Positions 22,141 through 33,144 of a DNA stretch of 60,000 nucleotides are shown here, piece by piece. Under the pieces are notes generated by a model that ran no database searches, was not told the DNA's origin, and saw only the letters and a program-made list of their open reading frames with translations. Within the stretch, counting starts at the first letter, position 1. Each line of letters opens with the position of its first letter. Location of the stretch: assembly GCF_030272615.1 (NCBI RefSeq), contig NC_081409.1, positions 202,476,449 through 202,536,448 of the forward strand, read 5' to 3'. This DNA is from Cryptomeria japonica. Taxonomy: Eukaryota; Streptophyta; Pinopsida; Cupressales; Cupressaceae. A program made the position numbers and the translations under genes.

Positions 22141-22936
22141 CCACCGACACTTTGGCAGTGATTTTGTGTCATGTTACCAAATGTGTCTAGATGCAATGAA
22201 CCTAGGAACTTGGAATGTAATCCTATTGGACTGACATGAAATCAGATTCCTTTTTAAGGACATCATGTCTAGGGTTTAGATAGAGAAGTTAGGGTTTCTG
22301 GTGGTTGATGAGGTTTTTGTATGTGCGATCTTAGAAGAGAAGATCAAGTGTGTGTGAAGTAACAGAGTGTGGATATACTGAAAACTGAAGTAATGTTGAA
22401 ATGCATTAACAATAAGCTATCATGGATCTAACCAAGCAGACTGTGCTATTTGCTAGATCACTCACTTGTTGATTACTCACATCTTCGACAAGTCTAAAAC
22501 CCTTAACCAGGTAGGCCCAAAAAAGCCTTTGTAAATCCTCTATCAAGGTGGTTCACAACTGTGGATCTGAAATCCTCTCACAAGGTAGTCTTTAATCGGA
22601 CTTATCTCCTAACAAAGATTGAGATTCCTAACAGGATTTGTTCTGGTAAAGAACATTGTATGACCTTAACCAGTCTGGTTTCTATTTTGCAGATAGTTAC
22701 TTGTGAGTCTCTGCTCACCGTGGTTTTTCCCATTTGGGTTTCCATGTCAAAACCTCTTGTGTTATGGTGATTGTGCTCTTGTGGGTGAATGTCTTATTTG
22801 TTGTCTGGTTTGCATTTGTCTTAATCGGTTTGTTAGTAAATTTGTTTTATCAGTTGACTGCTAAACTGTTTAAGTGTTTGAGTTCAGTAATTTTTGGTAT
22901 ACTAATTCACCCCCCCTCTTAGTATTCATCATATTT

Positions 22937-23540
22937 ATATTCAAAGCACTTTTGTTATCAAAAGTATAGGAAGACTCAAGAGGTAATTAGTCTATGCTTA
23001 TGTAAAGTGCTAATGGTTTTTGTAGTGGGTTTTCTATCAATCACCAATCTCTTTATCGGTCTCTTATGGTCACTTGTCAATATATATCTTTAGCCAAAAT
23101 TCTTTAGGTCATTTCCCTTAAAAAATTTAACTCACCCACCATGACCATTTTTTACCTCTTTAAAAAAAACCACCATGAATTGGTTATCTTGGTTTGAAAC
23201 CAAAAGAAAAATTAGGCTTTCTAATTAAGGCTAGGCTATTTTTAAATTATTATCTATTTTGTTGCTCCTAAAAATTTCCTTCACTATGTTGGTGTTTGAT
23301 GTCAAAAAATCTTCTAGAAAGAGTGGAAATAGTATTCAAGCATGCCATTCCATAAACAAAAATATTGTAAAGGATGTATGTGACTCTCCCCACATTTGCC
23401 CATTATTTAAAAGATTAATGATAGATGAGCACATCAATCCACACACAGCTCATGACATTATAGGTATCAAATAGTTTACTAGAAATTATTGAAGGTAATA
23501 TTTCTCACTTGACTTAGTGTAGTATCTATAAGGGTCTTGT
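22937..23540. other. Spacer between solo LTR and LINE fragment, no gene seen
   Basis: Continuation of the sequence interrupted by the solo LTR. A 71-codon frame (23259-23474) has no known motif. Confidence 0.4.
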
Positions 23541-23549
23541 GATTGGATC

Positions 23550-23900
23550 TCAATTGATCCACCTAAGGTTCAGTTATTCTTGTTTTCCTTTTGTGAACAC
23601 AATGAAACTCTTAAACATCTCTTCTAGTTTTGTCCCAAATTTCAAGTTGTTTGAAATTGTACTCATAATTCTTTTTGACCCTTCAAACCTAATCTTTTAT
23701 CTTGGCATAGTTTTTAGGATTGTCTCAAAGTTCTAGGGAAATTCACCCAAATTTGGCATGCTTTTAGAATAAAAATTGTATTAAACTTTTTGAAGGACAA
23801 AATTTTCTCCGTTTTGGAGACTTTATTAATGTGCATTTCTCTATTTATATTAAATTGATTATTTGTTATAATATCCTCCCAAAAATTCAAGTGCAAGATA
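23550..23900 (+). pseudogene. LINE reverse-transcriptase C-terminal zinc-binding (zf-RVT) fragment
   Basis: In the frame with Cys at 23592-23594 the sequence reads CEHNETLKHLF, stop, FCPKFQVV, stop, NC. This is the C-x-H-N-E-T-x-x-H-L-F-W-x-C-P signature of the zinc-binding domain following RT in plant LINEs, with two tryptophan positions changed to stops. DPPKVQLFLFSF precedes it. No catalytic RT motif is visible nearby, so only the ORF2 tail survives. Confidence 0.7.
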
Positions 23901-24900
23901 ATAAATCTTACATCGAGCTAGCCCATTTGTAGATTATATTTGGTCATTAGGAAGATGCACCTAATATAACAGCCCAAGTTCTACTAGCCCCCCCTCTCAT
24001 TAAGGGAAATTCCCTCCTTAAGGGTGTTGACATGAATGTAGTCAAAATGCTTGATATTACTAGCATGATTCTTATGGCTCTCATATTTCTCCTTTTCCAT
24101 AGCATCAATCTCAATCTAGTGGGTGGTTGCAACAAACTCACCAACCTTCTATACTTATCAACCCCATGAGAGGGGCAATTCTAGATTTTTAGATACTAGT
24201 AAATTTCCTCAACTTCTACTAGCAATCTCTCCCATAAGAAATGACATTCCCCTTCAGGTGATGAATATGATAAGGATTATATTGGCATTATTGTTTGGAT
24301 TCATTTTTTAATTGTTAGGACCCTCTAGATGGTTGGGAAAAGCTAGATGACTATGTTCCATTGTTACCACATAGTTTTATAGCTCTTACAACATAGTTTA
24401 AATCTTGGCAACTTAATTTTGTTCTTTTAATGCTATGTGTAAGGCTATTATTTGTTTATAGTTTGGGGCATGATTTCATTTTACCTACTTGTTCAGTAAC
24501 TCTCTATAGAATAATATAATAGACACTTATGAAAAAAATTATACAACTTTAACATTTATAATTATTTTCTATATATTATATAAAATTATTTTATGTATTA
24601 CAATATTTATAAATAATTATAATACAATCATAAAATGTTTTAAATAGATATGTATAAAAATAATTTTCATTGATTTATTTTGAATCTTTATCATTATAGT
24701 AAAGCCATAGTTTTATTCACTGACTATTTTAACAAGTTTTGAATACAATTTCTAGTCTCATCATATTTTGGTCCTTAATAAATGGATTACCAAAAATGAG
24801 TGTAATCTTAAACTTGAGCATACAATTTAAATAATTGAGGCATGACCTAAATATAGCCTATATAATACTTATTTTAGATTTAGACATCACAATTTGTTGA
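23901..24900. other. AT-rich stretch, no gene seen
   Basis: No coding, repeat or element boundary recognised up to the LTR at 24901. The part from about 24520 to 24720 is close to pure A/T. Confidence 0.5.
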
Positions 24901-25304
24901 TGTAGAAGTCGATGATCAACCATGAAAGCCAAGATTCATCTGCAAGCAAAATACCTATCACACAAAAGAGATCAATCAAAGATTGTATGCTCTATAACAA
25001 CTAGAGAATTTTGTATTATTGCACAAAATAATATTGGAGGTACAATAATGGAGGTACAATTACAATTAATGAATGGATCCTTATAAAGGATAAATGAAAC
25101 CCTGTGTGCAAACCCTAATGCTAAAATTAGGATAACTAAAGCAATGCAAATAGGAGTTAAATTAAGTTGAAGTATATCTATAACTACTGTTACAAAAGTA
25201 AACTCTAGATAATAAAAAATCATCTAAGTTTGGCTTAAGTGAAAAAGCAATTAAAGGACCTAATTAATAAATAATTAGATAATTGTCCTAAAATTACACC
25301 AACA
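24901..25304 (-). repeat. 3' LTR of element B
   Basis: Minus sense starts TGTTGGTGTAATTTTAGG after the polypurine tract and ends CTTCTACA. Relative to the 5' LTR it lacks one ~160-bp block, at the position of 32693-32853; otherwise it aligns with many substitutions. Confidence 0.8.
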
Positions 25305-25649
25305 CCCCCCTTAAGATTAACCTTGGAATAAGCTAAAGAGTTCATGATAAATGCAAAATGCATGCAAGAATGAGCCCCGACAACTAGCCCCACTCAAGTA
25401 CTCATGTACAAACCAATGAGGTCTCTCTAAAGGAGAAAATGGAAAAAACCCCTCTCCAAAAGTGAAAGATACAATGAAATGAAAGGTACTAGATGCAATT
25501 AAGATGAAGGAATCCAAGTGGTCCCCCAAGTACTAACTCAGTCACATAAGTACAATCAATATTTCCCCATAGGAGATAAAAGAAGAGACAATTTATTCCA
25601 CCCATAAGTGAGAAGCTTTGATGCAAAAGATAAAGGCTCGGGGATGAAT
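25305..25649 (-). other. Polypurine tract and 3' untranslated tail of element B
   Basis: The minus strand reads AAGGGGGG against the 3' LTR (plus 25305-25312). The tail carries the blocks seen in elements A and C: ctcttcttttatctcct, cttttggagaggggtttttt, gtacatgagtact and others. Confidence 0.65.
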
Positions 25650-26864
25650 GTTGATGGAGATCCAAGAGTAGCAAACAATGTGTCTCCCCTTAGGAAGAAA
25701 CAAATCAAGTGGCCAAGTCTAAAAAAACTCCATGAAAGGAGATGGAAGGAACAATCTCAAAATGTGTGTCATGAAAGACTGCTCAACTGTCCAACTATCT
25801 AAATCAAAAGATGTCAAATCAACAAAGCATTTCCAAACAATTGTGAAGATACCTGATGAAAAACCTTTGAAGGCACTAAAAATGGGATGATAGGAATGCT
25901 CAAACTACCATCAAGGGGGAATGGAATATCCTCAATCATGTCTCTAATGTTTGAAATGTGTGATGTATCAAATAGCCCTACAATATCTGGCAAGTACTCA
26001 TCCCAATTTGCTGAAACTGGAAGGGAACAATCACCCTATTGAACTGAATTGATCTCTGAAGAGGCAAGAAGTGGAGGAGGATCAAAACAAGTCTCAAGAA
26101 CCATTGTGGATGAATGAAGCACACATAGCTTTAGGTGACCAAACCTCTCCTCAAATTATTGATCCACTATTGATTATGAGAGATAGGACCATATGCATGC
26201 TCAATGGGAGAAAAATGTGAGAACTCATAAAATTGGGATGCATGATCAACACTACCAAGTGCAACAAGCTCTCTACTATGCAAATCTCTGATGAGCATTG
26301 AATCAAAGATGAACTCAACTGCCTTGCTTATCCCACTACGAATAATTTGGTAAATGGAAATGAGATTGGAAGATAATGCAGGGACACAAAGAAAATTATT
26401 GAATGTGTCACCTTCAACTTCAATAGAACCATTTCCATTAACACTCATGAAGTGTTAATACCCATCAAAATTTATACCCTGTGATGATGCCAAATAATGT
26501 GAAGCTCCTGAATCAAGAAGCCATCTAGAGGACTGAGAATGTGTCGATTCAAAGAGAGCATCACCTTTCATCTTGTCTTCACGACGTGCCATGAATGAAG
26601 AAGACCTAGAATGTCCCGGTCCTGAAGTGGTAGATGGACTAGATGAAGGCGACTGGATATTATTCTTTTGAAGTTCCTTTAGCTCATCAATCTGCTTTGC
26701 ATAACACTAATGATCATCATGTCCTAGATTTGTTCAATTAGCACACTTAGGCTTGTCCTTCCTAGATGAATACCTCTTGGAAAAGGTGGAAGAATCTGAA
26801 TTATGTCCATTAGATTCTCAAGTTTGAGGCATGGATTATGTACCTCTGTTCTTCTACTTCTTCT
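25650..26864 (-). pseudogene. Copia gag end / protease start / pre-integrase / novel C-terminal domain (copy B)
   Basis: Read leftwards from 26864: a gag tail with a zinc knuckle (26704-26745, C at 1 and 14, H at 9; position 4 and one further codon are now stops); IDELKELQKNNIQS; the aspartic-protease motif DSGASHYL (DSGA codons 26503-26514); a frame break; the GAG-pre-integrase region (26167-26448, FNNFLCVPALSSNLISIYQI, MLIRDLHSRELVALGSVDHA, FSHFSPI); then the novel region with LPVSANWDEYLPDIVGLF and DMIEDIPFPLDG, ending FLPKGRHIVCYSW (FLPKGR 25683-25700). Several stops and frameshifts make it dead. Integrase and RT are skipped at the same point as in element A, so the loss predates the copies and is not a random deletion. 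Confidence 0.75.
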
Positions 26865-27950
26865 TGTAATGGTGAAAATTAGGGTTTCACCAATTAAGCT
26901 AACAAAGCCACTAATTTTTCCTAAAGGACCATTAAATTGAAAGAGGGATGGACCTAATAGATCTAGGCTTAATCCCTCTAAGGAAAAAGCTCTGAAATTT
27001 TGATTAGGTTACACATAGGTTAGGGTTTTGATTCCCTCTTTCTAGGTTGAATTATGAAAATGCTAAAATTAGGGTAAATAGGTGAATATTGAAGAGATTG
27101 GGCATAAACAGTGAGCTATAGTCATCACATGGATACACCAACCTAAATTTGAGTAGAAGAAGATGATTCAGATTTGTTCCCAGAAGTTTGGCCTAATCTT
27201 TCAAGACCATGTTGGTAGTTGCCCTGGTCCTATGAATTTCTCACTGTCAAAAAGTGAACTTGTTCATCTTTTCAAATCTTGTCAATCCTCTCGAACACAA
27301 CTTTGTACCTATTTCTTGCATATTGAAAGAAGGGAGAAATTGTTTGGAATAGGGGTTTGCCTAATTCAAACCTCAGTTTAGGAATTAACCTTAAATGAAA
27401 TAATGCAAATACTAAAATAAATACTAGAAATATATACCTCAGATCTAAAATTGTTGATGATGATGCTTTGTTCTTTGAATGTAATCACATATGTTTTATG
27501 AAATGGCATGAACATGACAAAACCCTAATCACACACACATGCTCAAGCATAGGAATGATGTAATTTTTCTCCAAAATGTTGAATGATGAATATGCATCCT
27601 TGAAGATCTTTGGAAATCCTTGATAATGAATGCATCATGAATGCAAGAGTGCTAAGAATTGATTGTTTAGATTGGATAGATTGATTGTATGAAATTAGAT
27701 TGATAAAATGTCTTTATATAGGGGTATCAGAGGTAAATTATCGGTTAGGTGGACCTCTTGCATACAGGAACAAGATAAAGCTTAAGGGGGAGGGGTACCT
27801 CACCATGGGACCCACCAATGGGTATTCATGGCCTCAAAGCTAGAGAATAGGCACAAAATAGACCTAAACAGGTGATGAGGGGAGGACACACTAAAGTAGG
27901 GGTACAAACATGAGGTATAAATTGAACTAGTGACAATTTACGACGCTACA
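26865..27950 (-). repeat. 3' LTR of the nested gag-only element
   Basis: 1086 bp, TG...CA. It carries a TATA box on the minus strand (CTATATAAAG, plus 27712-27721) conserved in position with the 5' LTR. It lacks the block ggaccatggtgctcgacgcc and surroundings found at about 32180-32330 in the other copy. Confidence 0.85.
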
Positions 27951-27965
27951 TTTAGCCCCCACTTT

Positions 27966-30000
27966 AATAGGAGTACGAGTCTGTATAGATACTCAAGATA
28001 AAGTAGATTAAAGATGAAAGAGAAATGAGCAATTAGGAGCACAATCACAAGGAATATAAGACATCACTAATTTTGAGGAACCAAGCTCCCAATCTTAGTA
28101 TCCTAACTCACACAATTGCATGGAAGGGCACACAAAATAAGACAAAAGCAAAAAGGAAAACAAAAGAAAAAGACAAAAGACACATGACACGAAAGCTAAA
28201 AGCCAAAAACAAGACCTCAAATCAACTAGCTGAAGAGACCTCAATATCAAAATGTCTCAACCACTAATATCTCTTTTGAAAATTTCATCTCAAGAACACA
28301 AGTGAACACATAAAAAGAGCAAGAGCACAAATCATCCAATAACTACAAATAGTAGAGCTATGAGCTTATGAGAAGAAATGGGAGACATGGATACACATTA
28401 TAGATGCGAATTTCTAGGTGATCCATGAGAAGAAGAGTGAGAGAGGACATGGTTACACATTCTAGTTGTGTTTTCCTAGGTGATCCATGTTGGGGAGGAG
28501 AGTAGGAATAATCTAGTTGTGTTTTGCTAGTTCCTCTCATCCTATTGTGTGTGCAAGTGGTGTCTAGTTTCAGGTGTTAAGTATCCCATATAAGAGTTTT
28601 ATTTCTCTGGTTTCGAGTGTGCAACAACCTGTGTAATATATGAAATGAAAATGTCAATGTGTGTCTAGTTTCAAGAACATCTCATGTAAGAGTTTGTTTG
28701 CTCTGGTTTCGAGAATGTGTAATCCCATGTAAGACAAATGTTTGCTTGGTTTCGAGGACATCTCATGTAAGAGTTTGTTTGCTTTGGTTTTAAGTATGTA
28801 CATCTCATATAAGACATATATAAATGTTGCATTTGGTTTCGGGCATGAAGCATCTCGTGTAAGAGTTTATTTTCTCTAGTTTTGAGAATGAACACCTCGT
28901 TAAAGACATGCAAAAAAATAACAGTATGAGGTTAATATGTATGCCATCCCCTTAAGATGTCAACATAGCCCTATGTTGATTTATTAAGGAAGATATAAAC
29001 AAGGATACCCACCTTAGACACCAAGGAGATATCCTTATTTCTAATCTTCAACACCAAGGAGATATCCTATAGGCAACAATGTTCATAAATCCAAGCTAAA
29101 GAGGCAATACTCTTACAAGCAAGGGTAAGATATTTGAAAAAGAGACATATTGAAACAAGTGCAAAGGAAATCCTTGGAGGAGGAGATATCTTTGCTCAAA
29201 ACACATCTAACTTCAAGAGTAGTTCTTGAACAAACATAACATCATCTACCAAAAGAAGGGAAGGAGAACAAGAATGCCTACCTTACTCTGATTACTAGGT
29301 GAAAGGGATTCTTGATGAAAGATGGCATAATTTTGACACAATGTGAAGGGTTTATTTATAATAGATATACATTACCAAGTGAAGAAGAGATTTTAGTCAA
29401 GGATATACACCTCTTGTATAAGAGAGAATCCATGAGCAAATAACAACTTCACACAAGGAATGACATAAAAAACACCACTCAACAAAGGAAAAGTGGATCT
29501 TTAGAAAGGATAGGAAAAATTAATGCCCCCAAAGTGTAAGGACAATGAGAAGAATTACACAAAATCTAAGAAGACATTATACATAAGAAAATTCATAATT
29601 TACATACATGAAGGAATATTCAATGCAAGGAAAGATATCGAGATATGCAAAATGCAACTCTAAAGAAGAGATAATCTTCAAAGAAGGAAACATTAATGTG
29701 AAGTATCACAAACTCCCCTAAGGAGAGATTAATCATAAGAGACATACCATTCCATGAAATAAAGGACATCAAAGTATGAAAAATGCAACCCCTAAATAAA
29801 ATAGTGAAACCTTAGATATAGAGAAAAGATGGGATAATATTCTTTCCCCCCAATCATAGAGGCAAGAATGAATGATGTTGCTTCCCCAATATGATTGTAA
29901 TTGAAATAGAATCACCCCTTATGACAAAGAGCCCCCAATTAAGTTAACTACTAGTTTCATAGGGTGAGGAGCAACGTGATAAGGTGAACAAATGTTATGG
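27966..30000 (-). other. Non-coding internal region of the gag-only element with degenerate repeats
   Basis: No coding capacity found downstream of gag. At 28557-28915 a phrase of type ctggtttcgagaatg ... catctcatgtaagagttt recurs four to five times at irregular 45-100-bp spacing. At 28387-28520 the phrase gtgttttcctaggtgatcc recurs. The role is unknown; it may be an RNA-level signal or decayed tandem repeats. Confidence 0.55.
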
Positions 30001-30029
30001 AGATGAAATAAGATGAGGGGTTACTCCAT

Positions 30030-30937
30030 CATCATCAAATACTTGAATGATATGAGCTATAAAAAGTTGTTGAATTCTATTTTCCAAATCATTACACTCA
30101 TTGGTAGAATGGCCATGTATTTGATGATACTTGCAAAAAGTAGGATTGTCTAGATGTTTCTTACAATTCTTTCTTCAATTTTTCAGAGGTGAAGTAATTA
30201 AATTGGCTTTAAGGAGCTTATGCAAAATATCCTCTCGTTGTGATGAAAAGTCAGGAAGATATGCAGTAATTAGTGGGAGAAGATCTTTTTGATATTTTGA
30301 AGGGTCAAGGGGATAAATAGACGAAGAAGGAATATCCTTTGCAAAGAAATTTCCCTTTCTATCATCATTATTCATGTTCTCTTTATTTGTTGGAAAGGAA
30401 GGTCCTCATCATGTAAGGCTTCATCTCTTCTTAATGTTATGTGAGGAAATATATCATCATCTTCTCTACAAATATTGTGATGACTAGGAGAATGAGGAAA
30501 ATATAAAGGAATTGATAAATCAACATTTTGGTCTTGCCCCCCTTGCGCTAAAGTATCCTTATTAGAAGAGGATTGTGATATGTTTCTCTTCAATACATTC
30601 TCTCCATTAGAGAGATCATTGATAGGAGATTGACTCTTTCCTTGTGAATAATAAGAATTTTAGGAAGGGTACAAAAATTCATTAATGCTTCAGCTTTAGG
30701 AGTAATACCATGTATGGAGGGTAAAGTAACATTAAGGAAGGTGTTTATGATATCATACTCTTCTTCTAGGATCTCCTTATGAGAGGAGGAAATTTTAGGG
30801 GAAAGATCAACATCATTCATCAAAATATTGCCCTGAGGAGAGAGAGTTTTAAAAGAATTGTTAATAATCTCATCTTGCACTAAAGTTTCCTTATGAATAA
30901 GAGAATCCTTAGAGGAGGGAAAATCATATTTATGCAT
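30030..30937 (-). pseudogene. gag: Ty3/gypsy-type gag pseudogene with C-x2-H-x4-H-x4-C knuckle
   Basis: Three successive frames (30590-30937, 30372-30593, 30175-30375) run leftwards, followed by a conserved block in another frame. That block contains CKYHQIHGHSTNEC (codons 30094-30135), the C-x2-H-x4-H-x4-C zinc knuckle of plant Tat/Athila-type gag, then NDLENRIQQL and HIIQVFDDDGVTP. The frames are serine/aspartate-rich with repeated phrases (SHKEIL, SNKDTL, SQREDIL), suggesting internal repeats. Frame changes show the gene is dead. Family is known from the knuckle; lineage within Ty3/gypsy is inference. Confidence 0.7.
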
Positions 30938-31293
30938 GAAAGAAAAACATAAGCTATCATCATATGCACAAGGGAACCTTATGGAGATGTGGAATTAAAT
31001 TTGAAATTGATTTAGAAAAACAAGATAACAACTTCATTTATCCAATAACCAAAGAAATGTTCACTCGATGTATGCAATGAAATAATGCAAAATCAGATCT
31101 AAAAACACAAGTGAAAAATTATGCCACCCACAAATCAGATTTATCAAAATAAATTAGGGTTTTTATGAGTTTAACCTCTAAAATTATGTATGTTTGATTA
31201 AAAATATAATCAATGAGTGTCAAATTGAAAATACAAATCAACTATGAGAACACAAATCAGAAATAAATGTGTAAGGAGTCAGTTTCACCAAAA

Positions 31294-32519
31294 TGTAATG
31301 GTAAAAATTATGGTTTCACCAATTAAGGTAACAAAACCACTAATTTTGCTTAAAGGGCCATCACATTTAAAGAGGGATTGACCTAATAGATCCAGGATTA
31401 ATCCCTCTAAAAGGAAAAAATCTCTAAAATTCTGATTAGGCTCCACCTAGGTTAGGGTTTTGATTCTCTCTTTCTAAGTTGAATTGTGAAAATGCTGAAA
31501 TTAGGATAAATAGGTGAATATTTAAGAGATCGGGCATAAACAGTGAGCTATAGTTGGCGTACAAAGACACCAACCTGGCTCTAAGCAGAAGAAGATGATT
31601 TGGATCTATTCCCAGAAGTTTGGCTTCATTTTTTGGGATTGTGCTACTAGTTGCCCTGTTTTCTGAATTTCTCGTCATCAAAAGGTGAACCTTTTTGTCT
31701 CTGTGAATCTTATAAATCCTCCCGAATGCAGATTTGTACCTATTTCCTATACATAGAAAGAAGGGGGAAATTGTTGAGAATTGGGGTTTTCTTAAGTCAA
31801 CCCATGTTTAGGAATTAACCTTGAATGGAATAATACAAATATTAAAATAAATACTGGAAAGATATACCTCAGATTTACAATTTTTGATGATGATGCGTTG
31901 TTCTTTGAATGTAATCATATATATTGTATTATATGGCATGAACATGACAAAACCCTAATCACACCCACATGCTTGTATAGGAATGATGTAGTTTTGGTCC
32001 ACAATGGCTGAATGATGAATATGTAGCCTTCAAGAACTCTGAAAATGCTTGATAATGAATGCTTCATGGATGCAAGAGTGCTAAGAATTGATTGCTTAGA
32101 ATAGATAGATTAATTGTATGAAATTAGGTTGATAAAATGTATTTATATAGGGGTACCTAGGCAAATTAATGATTAGGCTTACCTACAATGGTCATGCGGA
32201 GCCATAGGGATTAATTCTTGACAGGGAAATACATCACTTGCCCTATTTTAAAATTGGGCCCCATTGAGAGGGACCATGGTGCTCGACGCCATGGTCCAAA
32301 CTAGGGCATTGGGCGTCATGGTCCTTCTGCTTATAGGATCACTATAAGGCTTAGGGGAGAGGGCTACCTCACCATGGGACCCACCAATGGGTGTTCATGG
32401 CCTCAAATCTGGAGAATAGGCACAAAACAGACCTAGAAAGGTGATGAGGAGAACACACACTAAAGTAGGGGCACAAACATGAGGTGTAAATTGGACCAGT
32501 GATAATTTATGATGCTACA
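31294..32519 (-). repeat. 5' LTR of the nested gag-only element
   Basis: 1226 bp. The TATA element (minus CTATATAAAT, plus 32141-32150) is in the same position as in the 3' LTR. On the minus strand it is followed by TTTTGGTGAAACTGACTCC (plus 31275-31293), the candidate primer site TGGTGAAACTGACTCC, which I cannot match to a tRNA. Confidence 0.85.
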
Positions 32520-32568
32520 CTTCATTTGTTTCCTAAATTTAGTTCTAATACCATGTTGAAATTTCAAA

Positions 32569-33144
32569 GCCCTAATACCATGTAGAAGTTGATGATCAAC
32601 CACATGAGCCAAGATTCATCTACAAGCAAAACACCTATCACACAAAAGAGATCAAGAAAAGATTGTATGCTCTATGACAATCAAAGAATTCTCCAATGAG
32701 GAGGACCAACCAAACTACATTAGGAACTTGCCCTCACCTTAGGCCAACAATTCAAGATGGAAGGATAAACACTTTGGATCTTGCCTCCCTTGTAACAGTA
32801 TACCATCCATCTGGGAATTTTGATTCTAGTTGTATGGGTCTCGTTGAAATTGGTATTATTGCACAAAACAATATTGGAGATACAATAATGGAGGTACAAT
32901 TACAATGAATGAATGAATCCTTATAAAGGATGAATGAAACCCTAGGTGCAAACCCTAATGCTAAAATTAGGAGAACTAAAGCAATGCAAAGTAGGAGCTA
33001 AATTAAGCTCAACTACATATATAATTAATGTTAGAAAAGAAAACTCTAGATAATAAAAATGACCTAAGTTTAGCTTAAGTAAAAAAACAATTAAATGATC
33101 AAATTATTTTATAATTATATAATTTCCTGAAAATTACTCCAACA
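32569..33144 (-). repeat. 5' LTR (32581-33144) and primer-binding site of element B
   Basis: 564 bp, minus sense TGTTGGAGTAATTTTC ... CTTCTACA, followed at once by TGGTATTAGGGC (plus 32569-32580), which matches TGGTATCAGAGC at ten of twelve positions by transitions. It retains the ~160-bp block missing from the 3' LTR. Confidence 0.8.

Larger units (their letters stand above)
21375..22931 (+). mobile_element. Solo LTR, 1557 bp including a tandem duplication, TSD TATTT
   Basis: Starts TGTTGGCATTTTTGATG and ends AGTATTCATCA, with TATTT at 21370-21374 and 22932-22936. It shares with the LTR at 1827-3043 the TRTTGGC start, the GTCATTGATG block, a U5 with ccgtggtttttccc and the terminal ATTCACCCCCCCTCT stretch, so both belong to one Copia-like LTR group. 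It contains an 18-bp minisatellite (21846-21988) and a 27-bp repeat (22073-22140). No partner LTR was found. Confidence 0.8.
26865..32519 (-). mobile_element. Nested non-autonomous gag-only LTR element (Ty3/gypsy type, TR-GAG-like)
   Basis: LTRs at 26865-27950 and 31294-32519 with flanks CTTCT (26860-26864) and CTTCA (32520-32524), a target duplication with one change. The minus-sense LTR starts TGTAGCRTCRTAAATT and ends ACCATTACA. A polypurine tract (minus AAAGTGGGGGCTAAA, plus 27951-27965) precedes the left LTR, so orientation is minus. The 3.3-kb inside encodes only a decayed gag with a C-H-H-C knuckle. No protease, RT or integrase is seen. LTRs differ at about one base in ten plus a ~140-bp indel. 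It sits in element B. Confidence 0.8.
24901..33144 (-). mobile_element. Non-autonomous Copia-group element B, interrupted by a gag-only element
   Basis: Two related LTRs in the same orientation (24901-25304 and 32581-33144). The right one is followed on the minus strand by TGGTATTAGGGC (plus 32569-32580), a decayed initiator-Met primer site. The left one is preceded by AAGGGGGG (plus 25305-25312), a polypurine tract. Transcription runs leftwards. Remaining internal sequence is the end of gag, zinc knuckle, protease start, pre-integrase and the novel C-terminal region, with no integrase, RT or RNase H. The N-terminal gag is missing between 32519 and the primer site. The flanks (gttga, attta) are not a convincing target duplication. 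After removal of the nested element it is about 2.6 kb long. Confidence 0.75.
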
